Source: Copromyces sp. CBS 386.78
Taxonomy: Eukaryota; Ascomycota; Sordariomycetes; Sordariales; Sordariaceae
NCBI GenBank assembly: GCA_030685235.1
Contig: MU839138.1
Coordinates: 62,001 to 126,000, forward strand
Reading direction: 5' to 3'
Length of the DNA: 64,000 nt
The position numbers were made by a program, and so were the translations under genes. The notes beneath the pieces are model-generated. The model had not been told where the DNA came from, ran no database searches, and was given only the letters and a program-made list of their open reading frames with translations. Positions within the stretch are counted from its first letter, which is position 1; every line of letters starts with the position of its first letter. Positions 1 to 12,042 of the stretch are shown here, piece by piece.

Positions 1-316
1 TACGCTACAAAAGCCTCTTTTCTATTTTTTTATCTATTTTTATACTTTTATCCGTCTCCTTCGACTTCTAAAGACTAGAAGATATAAGAGGGCAATTTCC
101 TACGGCACTTATCCGTTTAAAGCCTCCCGAACTTTACCCTTCTTTATTCTACTTTTAACCCTTTATTTTCTTTTTTTTCTTTTTTACCTTTTTTTCTTCT
201 AATTTATTCTTCCCCTTTTTATTATTATAATACTTTATTAATTGGCCTATATATATAAATTGCGGGATAAAATTAATTAATTAAATTTAATTCTAATTAA
301 ATATTATAGTTTATTA

Positions 317-1460
317 AAATATCGTTTAATTATTACGTATAGTAAATTTAAACGTTAGGGTAGAGGCGAAGAGGTTCGAATATATAAAGAAATTAGGATA
401 CACTATATTAAAAAAAAAGCATATAAATTCTATTTCGATATATTGGATAAAGATCTTTAAATTTTTATACTTTTCTTACTAATTATTAATACGAATACAG
501 TTTATATAAAATACGATTTGGAATTTTTTCGTCGGAACTATAATTAAAAAATTAAAATTTATTTCGGTAATGCGGATAAAATTATTTTTAAAGATATTGC
601 TAAGCGGTATAGAATCGGGGGTAATATAGCCTTTTAGAAATTAATCTACGCCCTCTTCCCTATAATATTAAGAACGGCGACGGCTGTAGACGGCGGCCTT
701 ATTACTATAACCGACGGCCCTAAACTATAATGCTTTAACGGAGCGTTTTTAAATATTATCCGTAGCTAATTTATCGTCGGTATTTTCGAAGTTATTTATA
801 AAGCTCTAATTAAATATAGGAATATTTAGTTTTTAATTCCGACGATGACCGGATTAATATAAATAGACTTTCCTTCTGTAAATAAGAAGGATTATATTTT
901 ATTATTAAATATTGGGGATATCGACTTTTTTGAAAAAGTTTTATTCTTTGTGGGTTATTAGATATAAAAGTCGGTTTATAACGGTAAATATATACCTAGA
1001 AAGAATAATAGCCGAGCGTATTAACGGGGTAAATTAATTATAAAAGTATTTATATAAGTAGTAATAACTGTTATAGCCTTTAAAAGGCGTATTACGTAGT
1101 TACTACCTTAATATTCGGTTTATAGCTTTATAAAATAATTAATACGAACTAGCTATGGACGTAGGAAAGAGAAACAGCCGGATTAGCTAATATAATAGAT
1201 TATATTATAATAGAAGTATATATAACCAATGAACTGCGCTATAATACCCTATATTTCCGTGTCGAATTCTTACGAAGGGTCTAAATTATATAGCTATTCT
1301 TTGTAATTTTAAATACGAATTATATTTAAATTAATAATAATATTATAATAATATACTTCTACTTCCCCTAAATTAGGTAGACTTTTACGTTTGTAAGGAC
1401 GATTATTTTCCTATTATTTATAGTTATCTAAATAACTTTACCGTTAGGATTTTAGAAAGT
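317..1460 (+). pseudogene. Decayed element-X protein, unidentified (copy 1)
   Basis: This is a reading frame of about 380 codons matching 42986-44176 at protein level. It is broken only by TAA/TAG, mostly where Gln or Trp is the likely ancestral residue. It is more mutated than copy 2, and residues seen clearly there (a FYGPYLDIV tract, a VDKEDYIL tract, a LFPGGY tract) are partly lost here. It lies just inside the left inverted repeat and reads inward, the position expected for an element-encoded protein. I recognise no catalytic triad or zinc finger and assign no function. Compared with copy 2 it lacks about 20 bp near 735. Confidence 0.5.
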
Positions 1461-4400
1461 TATAGTAAATTAGAATATTACTTATAACGATAGTAAAATT
1501 AGAAGAATGAAGAAAGGAGAAGGGTGGCGTTTAATTTCCGTTTCTTAGTAGGGGCCTATAGGAAAGCTTTTTAAAATTGCTATAAAATAGACTATAGAAC
1601 CCGTCTTTTAAATAAATAATTTAATATTAATCTTGAATATTATATATTATACTATTTATAAACGCTTATTATTAAATATATTCAGAAATATACTACTGTA
1701 TTTAGTTTTAGCTAAGTTAAGAAAGGGAAGACTTAATTTAATTATTAGGTTATATTTAATAATATTAATATTAGATTTTTAATAAACTTATATAATTCGT
1801 TCTAATTTATATAAAAGCTATTTATTTCCGACTTTATAAAATAGAATACTATTGAAACGAAAGGCTTTTACATTTTCGTAATTTAAATATTAATATATTT
1901 TCGTAGTTTAGGGCTAATATATTTGAAAATTTATTTTTTAGTAAGCGTTTAATACTAGGTAAGTTAGTAAATTTAGTAGAATAGGACTTTATATACTTTT
2001 TCGCAATTCTAATTTCCCTTTTAAGGATTTAAATATTAAGTATACGAATATTTTTAATATTATCCGGATAATATTATAGAAATTCTATTATTGTAAAATA
2101 AATAATAATTTAATTGAATAGAACTTTATAATTAAAGGGGCTTTCTCCCTTCGTACTATAATTATATTTCCCTAGTTAATTTAATATAGGGTATTTAAAA
2201 TTTAGAAGTTTTATCGACGTTAAACGTTCGGATTCGATATAATAGGCGTCGTATAAACGTATTAAACCTATTTTTATATAAAAAATTGTAGTCCGAGACT
2301 TATATTTTCTATTTAATTCTCCTTTTTAAATTTAGTTAATTAAATTTATTATATCTCTTTTGCGATAACCTATCGTTAAAGTAGAAATAAAATAGTAAAA
2401 CGTATATATAAAAGTATAAACGTTTTTTCTTATTTAATAAAAACTTACTATTAACCGTAATATTTCTATTAAATTATTATTTCTATATCCCGATAAATAT
2501 TCTTAAATACTTTTACTATTTTTATAAATATTTATATAATATAATTAAAAATATTTACATCTATATTCTATAATATAATTAATTTACTTTATTACTCTAA
2601 GCCCCTTCCTCCTTAACCCGGCGCTAAATATACGGGTTTACGTCCTTTCTTCGTTTATATAGCGTTTTACCCTTCGCAAAATTCTATTTAAACCCCTCTT
2701 ATTTTATATTACCCGCTTTCACCCTTTTAAATATTATTATAAAATCTTCTACTTTTAATTTATTTATCCTTCCAATTCCGGTCGGTATTAATTCCGCTAT
2801 AGGTTAGGCGAATATTATTGTTTTTTCTAATTTTATTTATTTTAATAAATTTTTATTTTTGCGTAGTTTGTGGAGTAAGTAGCCGTATCCGGTATTATAG
2901 AAACGTAAGATTAGACCCCTTTATTTAGCGTTTATAATAATAAAGACGTTATTTATAAATTTGTACCTCCCTTTTAAACCCGCTATATATCTTCTATTTA
3001 AAGCTAGGTCTAAATTATAAAACTATAATATAAATGAATTTTCGTACTTCGCTAAGTTATATAAATAATTAATTTATATTACCCTAGGTATTTTTTCTAT
3101 ATTTTTATAAGCCTTTTTTATAACATTAATAATAAATCCCGTATTATAATAAGTATTTAATTTAGTAAAATAAAAATATTTAATTAATAATATCCCGTTT
3201 AGGTTTATAGCGTTAAATAAGAACCTTTACGTATTATAGAATACTACTATAATTATTTCGTAGTTGGAAAATAGTTAGCAGAAAGATATAGCGCCGATTA
3301 TATTGCTACCGTAGTATAAGGCGAGGTATTTCTTACTTTCGTTTAAGTTAGTAAGCAGAGGTTTTTCAATTTCGGCGTTAATATCGGCGATATAAAATTC
3401 GGGTTTAGTAATAAAGAAGGAATAATTTAAATTATCGCCGTAAATCGTACTTTAAATAGTACTTTTTAATCGTCTAACGTTATTACTATTTATACTTAAC
3501 TATTATAATTTAAGTAAAACGTTCCGCTCTTCAAGGGTTATTAATATAATAATAGTATTTTAACCGCCGGTATAAATATATATACTATTAAATAAATTAG
3601 GGGAGAATTTACTCTTTATATAATTAAAGAAATAATTTATACTACGTTCGAGAAGCGTATTAAAGTAGTCCGGATATAAAAATAAATTATTATCCTACTC
3701 TTCTTATCTTTAATTATAAATATTTATAATCTTATTATAAAATTTAAAAAGGTCGGAAGTAGTAAACGTAATATTTACTACGGCGGCGAATAGTAACGGC
3801 CTTATATAATTAGTATTTAAAGCTTGGGATAGGGGAATTTCGATAGATTATAGAATATAGCCATAATATCTATCGAAGTATTTTACAACCTTCATCCTAG
3901 AAATTACCCCATTTAAATCTATATATTATTAAAAATTAAATAGGATACCCATTACTTAAACCGAATATAATTTAATAAACGTCTTCCATATATTATTTCT
4001 CTTAACCTCTATTAATCCGATAAAAGTATTATATATCCTAAGTAGTTTAAAAACTTTTTTACAAATAAATTCCGCCTAAAAATTCCCAATCTTTCTTTTA
4101 ATAATTATAATTAATAAAGTAAAATATTCGTTAAAATAATTCTAATTGTAAACAAACGCTTCGTAAGACGTATAAATATCGTTAATTAAAAGATATTAAA
4201 GTAAGGATATAATAGGATTTATTATTTACTATAATATATTATTATCAAGGCTCTTTTAAAGATTCGTTAACTATTAGAATAAAGAGCGGAAGTCTAATAA
4301 GTCGGTAATAGTAAACTTTTGATTAGTATATATCTTTAGTATATTAGGATTGCTTTTGAATTCCGGTAAAATTATTGAAATTAGAATATTAAATTTAAAT

Positions 4401-4790
4401 TAGTACTTCGGAAAGTTATTTATTAGAATATTTATTACCGTAAAAATAATTAGCTTCAATATAAATAAAATAAGGTAAATAATTTCCTAGTCCGGAAGCA
4501 TAAGTATTCCTAGACCCTTAGCCCCTATATTAAAGAAGTCTTATTATTTATAGTATAAGATTCCTATTAAAGTATTTATATTCCCGGAATTTCAAAACAG
4601 TTTTTTGAAGGTTGGTTTAGTAAGGGTTAGGATCTCCTTTGCCGATAATACGCTATAAAGGAATGAGGGTTGCTTGGAAAGAGTAGTTAAATAATTAATA
4701 TTATAAATGAAAGTATTTATTATTAGTATTATAGGTAAAAAATAAAAAAAGATAAAGTTTATTTGAATTCCGTTGTATATAATTGGTATA
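1461..4790. other. Interior of element X, no recognisable gene
   Basis: Very AT-rich and strongly RIP-mutated, with stops in all frames. It presumably held more of the element's coding capacity. No homology to the rest of the window was seen and no motif survives. Confidence 0.5.
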
Positions 4791-4794
4791 GGTA

Positions 4795-5150
4795 TTAGAA
4801 CCCCGTATAGAAAGGTTGATAGGGGGAAGAAAGATTGGTCTTAGAATAAAACTCTTGGTTATTAGTCTCTTAGAAATTTAAACGGTTTTTAAAACGGGGC
4901 CGATTAATTAGTTAATAAAATTAATATAAGGTTTATATAATTTAAATTATAAGGACGAATAATGGAAAATAATACGGGAAGGATATTGGTTCTTATATTT
5001 AGCAGTTTCTATTATATTTATAATCTACTAATAGTTACTATTTGTTTTTATTCTATTGGAGTATATTTAAATACGTAAATTATATTTAATATATTCTATT
5101 TAATAGCCTTTAAACTATCCTTCGATCGGCTATATATTATTTATATAAAT
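4795..5150 (+). repeat. Element X 3' segment, homologous to 52505-52870
   Basis: Blocks near 4801-4850, 4885-4990 and 5118-5150 match 52508-52555, 52578-52690 and 52780-52815 in the same order. Differences are mostly transitions. The fragment at 52.5 kb therefore derives from the 3' part of an X element, with an internal deletion before its minisatellite. Confidence 0.6.
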
Positions 5151-5969
5151 TTAGGGTAGTAGGTAGCTCTATTAATAAGGTGATAGTTAGTAATAAAGTT
5201 AGTAAGAATTACGCCTATTCCTATTAGTATTTTATACTTTCTATTTATAGAGTTATTTAGGTGGTTTACGCGCAGTATTTATAATTTTATTCCCCTTAGT
5301 ATATTTATATAGGCTTGGTTCGAAGCGAGGTTGGAAGCTTTGATATTAAAATAAACGCTACCCGAAGTGAACCTTCTAGTTGCTTTTTTAATATATTTTC
5401 TATTATAGTATTAAAGTTATATTTAATTTTTAAAAGATAAAACGTTAATATGGTACGCTAATATCAAGCTTAATACCAGGTACGGCACTACGAAGATCCT
5501 TCTACCTTTCTACCGTTAAAGGGTATATAATTTATTAGGCGTTATTCCCCTATCTTTATTTCTTTTTTATTATTATTAGCGTCCTTCCGGACTATCGTTT
5601 CCAATATAATAGTAATTAATTAGGGTAAATAATTATACTAGATTAAATTAGGAGATAGTAACCGAATGAGCTTCAAAGGAACGGGGATATCCTAAAAAGA
5701 CTTTTCTAACGTTACGCCGGTTATATTCCGGAATATTGGCTGACAATAAATAATTCTAGTAATATATATCCTAAATTTAGGGGGAAACGTATAGCGTACG
5801 GCCAAATTTCCCCTAGTATTTCGTACGGAAGTCCTTACAACTATGATAAGCGTCGTAATATTGAGTGGTTACTACCTAGAAGAAGGAAGTAAGTATTATT
5901 TAAATATCTAGTATTTATATAAGTTCGTTAGGCAAGGCAGAATACGAGCTTATCTACTTCGTTAATAAA

Positions 5970-6100
5970 ATAGAGAGAAGAAGAATAAATTAGAGGAAGA
6001 AGGAGGAAGAGGGAGGAAGAGGGAGGAAGAGGGAGGGAGAGTCTTTTTATACTTTAATACTGCCTAAGGAAGAGGGAGGAAGAGGGGGGAAGAAGATAGG
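5970..6100 (+). repeat. GA-rich minisatellite of element X (short, mutated form)
   Basis: Repeats of GAGGGAGGAA are followed by one diverged copy of the 53-bp unit (about 6050-6075) that is expanded at 52948-53236. The unit here carries A or T where the later units of that array have G or C, as RIP would give. Confidence 0.7.
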
Positions 6101-6111
6101 GGGTTGCGGAT

Positions 6112-6810
6112 AAAAGTATAAGAATAGATGGAGAGAGATAGAAAAGAGGCTTTTATAGCGTAATAAACCCTGGTTATTGTTAGTAATTATAAATAAAAAT
6201 TAGTTTAAAACTAATTAACGTTCTAAATTGAAAGCTTTCCCTGAATTAATTATAAGTAATTATTAGGTAAATTACTGGAGAAGGTGTCTTTTAAATAAAA
6301 AAGAAAGGAGAGAGAAATTTAAATTATTTAAATAAGGTAGTAGGATATTTATTATTAGATTTATATCCTAAATTATTTTAGTGTTAATATAATTTATTTT
6401 TTATATTTCTTTCAATAATGTAATTATTTAATATTTGCGAACGTTTATATAATAATTATTATAAATAATAGTAGTAGTATAATATAAATAACCGAAAGGG
6501 CTTTTTATATATTAATTTACTATAGTCGAAAACGTTTATATTTTTAGTATAAAATTATCAGTAGAAGTAGAATAATTAGTCAGAAGGAGGGGGATAAAAT
6601 CTGGTTAAGCCCGTTAAATTAGCGGGATAATTAGGAAATTTATAAATAATTTACGATCTACGTAAATAATATAGGCCTTCGCTATTATAGTTTATAGTAT
6701 AAAATAGGGTTTCGGGTAGGATATAATACTTCGAATTTATAAAATAAGAGAAGGCGTTAATAAATATATTATATTCCTACGGTAATTATAAATACGGTTG
6801 AAAGATCAAT
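6112..6810 (-). repeat. Right inverted repeat of element X (about 0.7 kb)
   Basis: The reverse complement matches 42095-42760 almost throughout and its inner 130 bp also match 41690-41822. The inner 52 bp match the window's first bases inverted. Differences are largely C/T and G/A. The outer limit is set only by where similarity fades, near 6810. No target duplication could be identified. Confidence 0.65.
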
Positions 6811-9800
6811 AAAATTCGGTTTAATTTAGGGAAGTAGGAGATTAAAGAGGTTTTACTATCCGAAATGTGCTCTTATATATTTTTAGCTCTCGTTATAAAG
6901 GATATATAATTTGTATTGCGATTTTAATATATATAAATTTTTATTAGCCTACTTAGTTTAGTAATAATCTAAATTTTAATAATTAATAACCCGATTAATT
7001 TCTCCCTTTATATACTTCGGAGAATATAAAATTGGCCGTTTAGTTATATTATTCCTAAATATTAGTATTAGAGTGGCAAAGGTTTAAGCCTTTAATTTAT
7101 CTTTAATTTTATTAATTTTATTAAAAAGGATTAGGGTATAGAAGAATAAAAAATATTCCCGTTATAATTAAATAAAATTTGAGCGAAATTATTTATATAT
7201 TTAGCCTCCGAATTATCGAAAGGATGATAGAGATTAAAATCTAGACTATAATAAATATTTATAAATTAATAGTACGTTTTAATTTAATAAATATAAATTT
7301 ACCTTCCGAATACGAATATACTTTATATATTCCGAATAATAATATTAGAATAATTTTAATATAAATATTACCGATATTACCATTCCTTTATATATTATTA
7401 AAATATATTATAAATACCCTGCCAGATATTTATATAACTATATTTCGCTATGCTAGTATTATTGCCTAGCAATTAAAATTAATTTTAATACGGAATATTA
7501 AAAGTAATATAATAATACGACTATAGCTAAAGAATAGCTTTTAAACGCCGGTTATCCTTTATAAAATTATAATTTTAAAAATATTAATAGTAATTAAATA
7601 TATTATTAATACGGTTCCCTAAATATAACCGGGTAATATAGTAATATATTACCGAACCCGTAATAGGAGTAAAATACTCTTACTAATGAGTGGTAATATA
7701 TTTAGACCTATAATTATATATACTATAAGAATTATCCTAAAGAAAGTATATAATAGAGCCTCCTCTAATAATTTAAAACTTTAAATTTCGGTAGTAATAA
7801 ATTAATAAATAAATTAGCACTTACTTCCGGCTCTATTCCCGCAAGCTCTAGGAAGAAGAGAAAGAATTCTAGTAAGCGCGGTATAAGAGACCTTAGAAAT
7901 AGTATATTTATAATTGTAAAGGAGGCTGGGCATCTAATATTTTATAATAGTATACTAGATTATAACGGTAAAAAAAAGAAGTATAATAAAGATAAAGAAT
8001 TATTATTAAAGTCGAAGTCCCGGAAGTATTAATTTATTAAAGTATTTTAAAGAAGAATTTTTATATAAATATAGGAAGCCGGCCGTTATAACGGTAAATG
8101 CAATTATTTTCTAGAATATACGGCTAATATATATCGAAGGCGTATAAAAAAAAAGGATTATAATTTAACTAGGAGGATAAATAAATAGTAAGGGAAGTAA
8201 TAGTAATATTAACGTCGTTTCCTTAGTTTAGGTTTCTTATTAATTTTAGGCGGGTTTTAGATCCGGATTTTATAATTATAGTTTTAATATATACGTTTGC
8301 TTTTTATTTTAGTTAATCGGTATATAGGATTTTATTATTTCTTTAAAATTAAATTTATCTATTGCTTTTTAACTATTTTAAAATGATTATAGGATTTTAT
8401 TTAAATTAATAGAATTTATAAAGCTAGGATAGTAGTTTTTTAGTAGAAATAATAATATAGGGGGTGAAGTGAAGAAAAGGGCCGCTAAAAACCGAGGCGA
8501 TTAGGCTTTCTTAGGATTTAGAGAATTTAATATAATTAAATATTAATTACGCTTTTTTATTTAACGAACGGGGTAATTAATTAAATAATATTGAATAGTA
8601 GGCGGTTATTTTAAGTATTTTATTTAATGAATTAAAGAGGAGGAAAGGATAAGGTTTAGAAAGGTTATAATATATTAGCGGGTAAATAGTATAGGATTTA
8701 ATTAATTATTATTATTATTTTAGCTATTTCGCTTCTTACCTTCTATTATTTATAAATTAAATTATTATTTTAATTAGGTACTTTAAATAATTATTTTAAA
8801 TATTCGGGTATTTTTATTATAGTAGTCCCTTAATAAATACTTTTACAGTAGTTTTATATATAATTGAATAGAGGTTTTTAGATTATATTATATAGTAAGA
8901 AGAATTAAGATAAGTTTAATTATTTTATTCTAATATAATAATTAAGGATAATAGTATATTAAAATATTTAGGTTCGAAGATTCGCTTCCGAATTTTTACA
9001 TAATTTTATATTAACGCTAGGGTATTTTTATATTCACTTTAATTGTTTTACGTAAAAATAAGGTTAATTATATTTATTAGTATTAAAGGATAATCGGCCC
9101 CGAATTTAATAATTTTCAATTCTTTTCTACCTTAATCTTATAGCGACGAACTTTAATAACCCGATTACTACTAGTAGTAGCAGCGTCGAACTTAGCTTGC
9201 CTACTATTCATTTAGCCCTTTTTTATTATATATACTATATAGTTATTAATAACGATAATTTTGGTACCTTTTATTCTAATAATTAGATTTATTAAAACCT
9301 TTATTTATTTAAAGAGCTAAGTAATTTGACCGATTGTATAGAGGTTGAAGAGGGTTTTATTAATAGTTTTATTAAATTTAATTTAATTTTCACCGATCTT
9401 ATTATTTTAAACGAATTATTTAGTAACGAGGGTACTAATACGTTTTATAAACGTAGTACCAAGATTTAGAAGGATAGGGGTATTACGGCTATATATTTTC
9501 GTAAGGGAATTAATAGTTCTTACAATAATTAATTAATACTTTATTTAATTTCTTTTTATTTATTATTACGTTCTTTTTAATATTTCATAATTTTACCGAA
9601 CTTTATTCTTAGGATATTGAAATAGTAGTTAAAAAGCTACGTACTATATATATAAATATTAATTGGGATATAATACTTAATTTCTAAATAATTAAAAAAA
9701 GAATTTGGGAATTTAGGTTAGATGGAGAGATATTCTTTCTATATATATAAGATATATATAGTTAGGAAGATATAAGGGATGTATTATATTTAGAATCTTT

Positions 9801-10690
9801 TGAATTTTTATTTATTAAAGAAGTAATTATATTATAGAAGGTAATTAATAAACATTATTAACCGAAGATAATAGCTAATAGGAACGATAATATATATATA
9901 ATAAAAAAATATAATTTCCCGGCAAATAACAATACTATAAAATTGTAGTTTAAAATAGAGAATATAGTAATTAGCGAGGGTAATAGTTTAGAGATAAGAA
10001 GTAGGAAAAGATTGAAGGTATGGGGGATTTACGATATAAATAGTAGTATTACTATTTTATACGGCGTATTAGAATTTAGATTTAAGGCGGCTATTACTAA
10101 TTCTTAATTTTATCGGTAATTTAAATATAGATTTTTCAGCGATGTAAGATTGGGTTTATATATTGATTAATTAGTAATATTATATTTAAAAGTTAATAAT
10201 AAAGCGGTAGTAGGTATTAGTAGTAATTATAAATTCTAGATGTAAAACGGCGGCGGAGCGGCGTTGGGGTTAATATTGAAGAAAGGTTAGAGGTTGTTAC
10301 TTTATTTAATTTATAGTATATTAAAAGTTATATAGTAGTAGTAATTTAATTAAAAATATATTTTACATTATTTTATACGTTATACGTTATAAAGTGATTT
10401 TAAATTTATAAAGATTGAGTAAATTATTTATTAAATTAAAGAAATAAAATTATTAGTATAGTTTGAAGATATATGTTATAATATAGCTTTTATATAGTTG
10501 TACGGCCTTATATACTACCGGAGATTTGGAAATAACTATATTCGTAAAGGCCGGTATAATATTACCGGCCGTATTACTTTAATTGAAATTATATTTATAA
10601 ATTAGAATAAGGTCCATTTTTAGGAATATAATTTGAAATTTTTTAAAATTCTTCCTTCCTATTTTCCTCCTTTAATATTGTACCTTCCTT
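6811..10690. other. RIP-degraded tract without recognised genes
   Basis: This 3.9-kb stretch is AT-rich with frequent stops. A basic frame of about 60 codons is open at about 7850-8030 but shows no motif. Slightly less mutated patches occur near 8460-8530 and 10230-10300. I could not assign any feature. Confidence 0.4.
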
Positions 10691-10703
10691 TTATAATTAA
10701 TAA

Positions 10704-11118
10704 AGAGAATGTCTTTTCGCACCGTCATAAATGTCTTCCAGCACCGTTATCAAGAATACCACTAAGTATAACTTTACCAAACAAGAAGTTATCAGTATAA
10801 AAATAATATTAGAATTTTTGTAATTTTCTACACTATTTTATAACCTAGTAGCTATAAATATATTTATCCAAAGGAAAGACTCAATTCAAATTTTCTAATT
10901 TTAAAGTAAATAAATAGTTTTTTCTTCTTTTATTGTATACTAAGGGCTATAGAGGGCGCCTAAATACGCTTAACACATCATATTATACAAGAAAAATAAA
11001 TAAAAATTCCGATATACTTTTTATATGCTACGGCTTTAATTTGGCTGAGTTACCTCTAAAAGCCTTTTTTAATTACGGTGCCGGAAGACATTTATGACGG
11101 TGCGAAAAGACATTCTCT
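10704..11118. mobile_element. MITE with 44-bp terminal inverted repeats
   Basis: The left end (10704-10747) and right end (11075-11118) are inverted copies matching 43 of 44 bases; the terminal sequence starts AGAGAATGTCTTTTCGCACC. TAATAA flanks both sides directly (10698-10703 and 11119-11124), consistent with a target duplication, though its exact length is ambiguous in AT-rich DNA. The element is 415 bp long and has no coding capacity. CA and TG remain common inside, unlike the flanks, so it escaped most RIP, either because it is short or because it arrived late. The superfamily is not fixed by the ends. Confidence 0.93.
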
Positions 11119-11210
11119 TAATAAAAAGTAGTACTTTCCTTAAGAAATAATTTTTAAAATTTTTTAATTACCTTAGTAGTTAAGTAGTTAATATTAATTA
11201 TTATAGAATA

Positions 11211-11338
11211 TATTTAGGTATTTCTTTTAGGATAATTATATAAGATTATTTGAATAATTGAATTGCTAACTTCGGTTATTTATATCCTTTTATAGGAATA
11301 TAATTTAATTAATATAGTAATCTATTACCGCCGTAATA
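11211..11338 (+). mobile_element. Mini-LTR family, copy A (RIP-mutated)
   Basis: Matches the 128-bp solo LTR at 32444-32571 along its length, including the TATA-like tract, the AGCTTCGGTTAC-type core and the end (here CGCCGTAATA, from CGCCGTAACA). The final ACA has become ATA, a CpA to TpA change. No target duplication is visible. Confidence 0.75.
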
Positions 11339-12042
11339 TTTACCTACTTTATTAGCCTTTTACTAATTAAATAAATTTCTACGGTAATTCCGGCTCGGCT
11401 AGAATTAGGGTTAAAGTTCGGTAAGCCTAGTATTTTAAATATATATTTAATTATAAATACTACTACGCAAACTTTTTTAATAGATAATAAACCTATATAT
11501 TAGTAGTTCTTAAAATTTTAATTATAGCGGGTCTTATATATTACTAAATAAATAAATATAATAAAATTATAATATAATTACGGTCCCTCCTATTTAATTA
11601 CTAATTCCTATTCCTTCCTATTTATCTAGATTAAGAAAAGTCCTTTTAATACCGTTGTACAATTACTTTAATAACGTTTTCGTTCCTTCCTCTTTTAACC
11701 GCTATTAAATTCAAATAAATTATTTATTAGGGATTTCTTTTAACCTTAATTCCATTTTAATTTATATTCCCTCGGAATAAGGGAAGGGGAAGGGTATAAA
11801 TTCCTTTCCTTCTTTTTCTCTTTCTTTAGTTATTTTCCTAATTTCCTACTTATATTTTAAAATAGCCGCTATTATTATTTATAATATAAGATTATAAATA
11901 ATACTATTCCTTATTTCTATTTTCTTCGTATCTGCGTTAATTAATATATACTTTCGAATTAAATATATGTTAAGGCTATTATAAGCGCCCCCGTTAATTT
12001 ATATCCTTCTTTAATATTCTTCCTTCTATTTTTTATTTATCT

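Larger units (their letters stand above)
1..6810 (+). mobile_element. Large inverted-repeat element X, copy 1 (left end cut by window edge)
   Basis: Bases 4-55 and the reverse complement of about 6113-6165 match over roughly 52 bp (shared core CGCTAYAAAAGCCTCTTTTC), so they form an inverted-repeat pair about 6.1 kb apart. Outside the right repeat, 6166-6810 matches the reverse complement of 42095-42735, which lies outside the equivalent left end of copy 2. This suggests true terminal repeats of about 0.7 kb, with the outer left part lost at base 1. Inside are a decayed ORF (317-1460), a tract shared with 52.5 kb (4795-5150) and a GA-rich minisatellite near 5970-6100. No transposase motif was recognised, so the class is unknown. 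The whole element is strongly RIP-mutated. Confidence 0.6.

Noticed and set aside
7890..7960. CKEAGH-like zinc-knuckle hint
   Set aside because: The Cys and the Gly-His fall in different reading frames.
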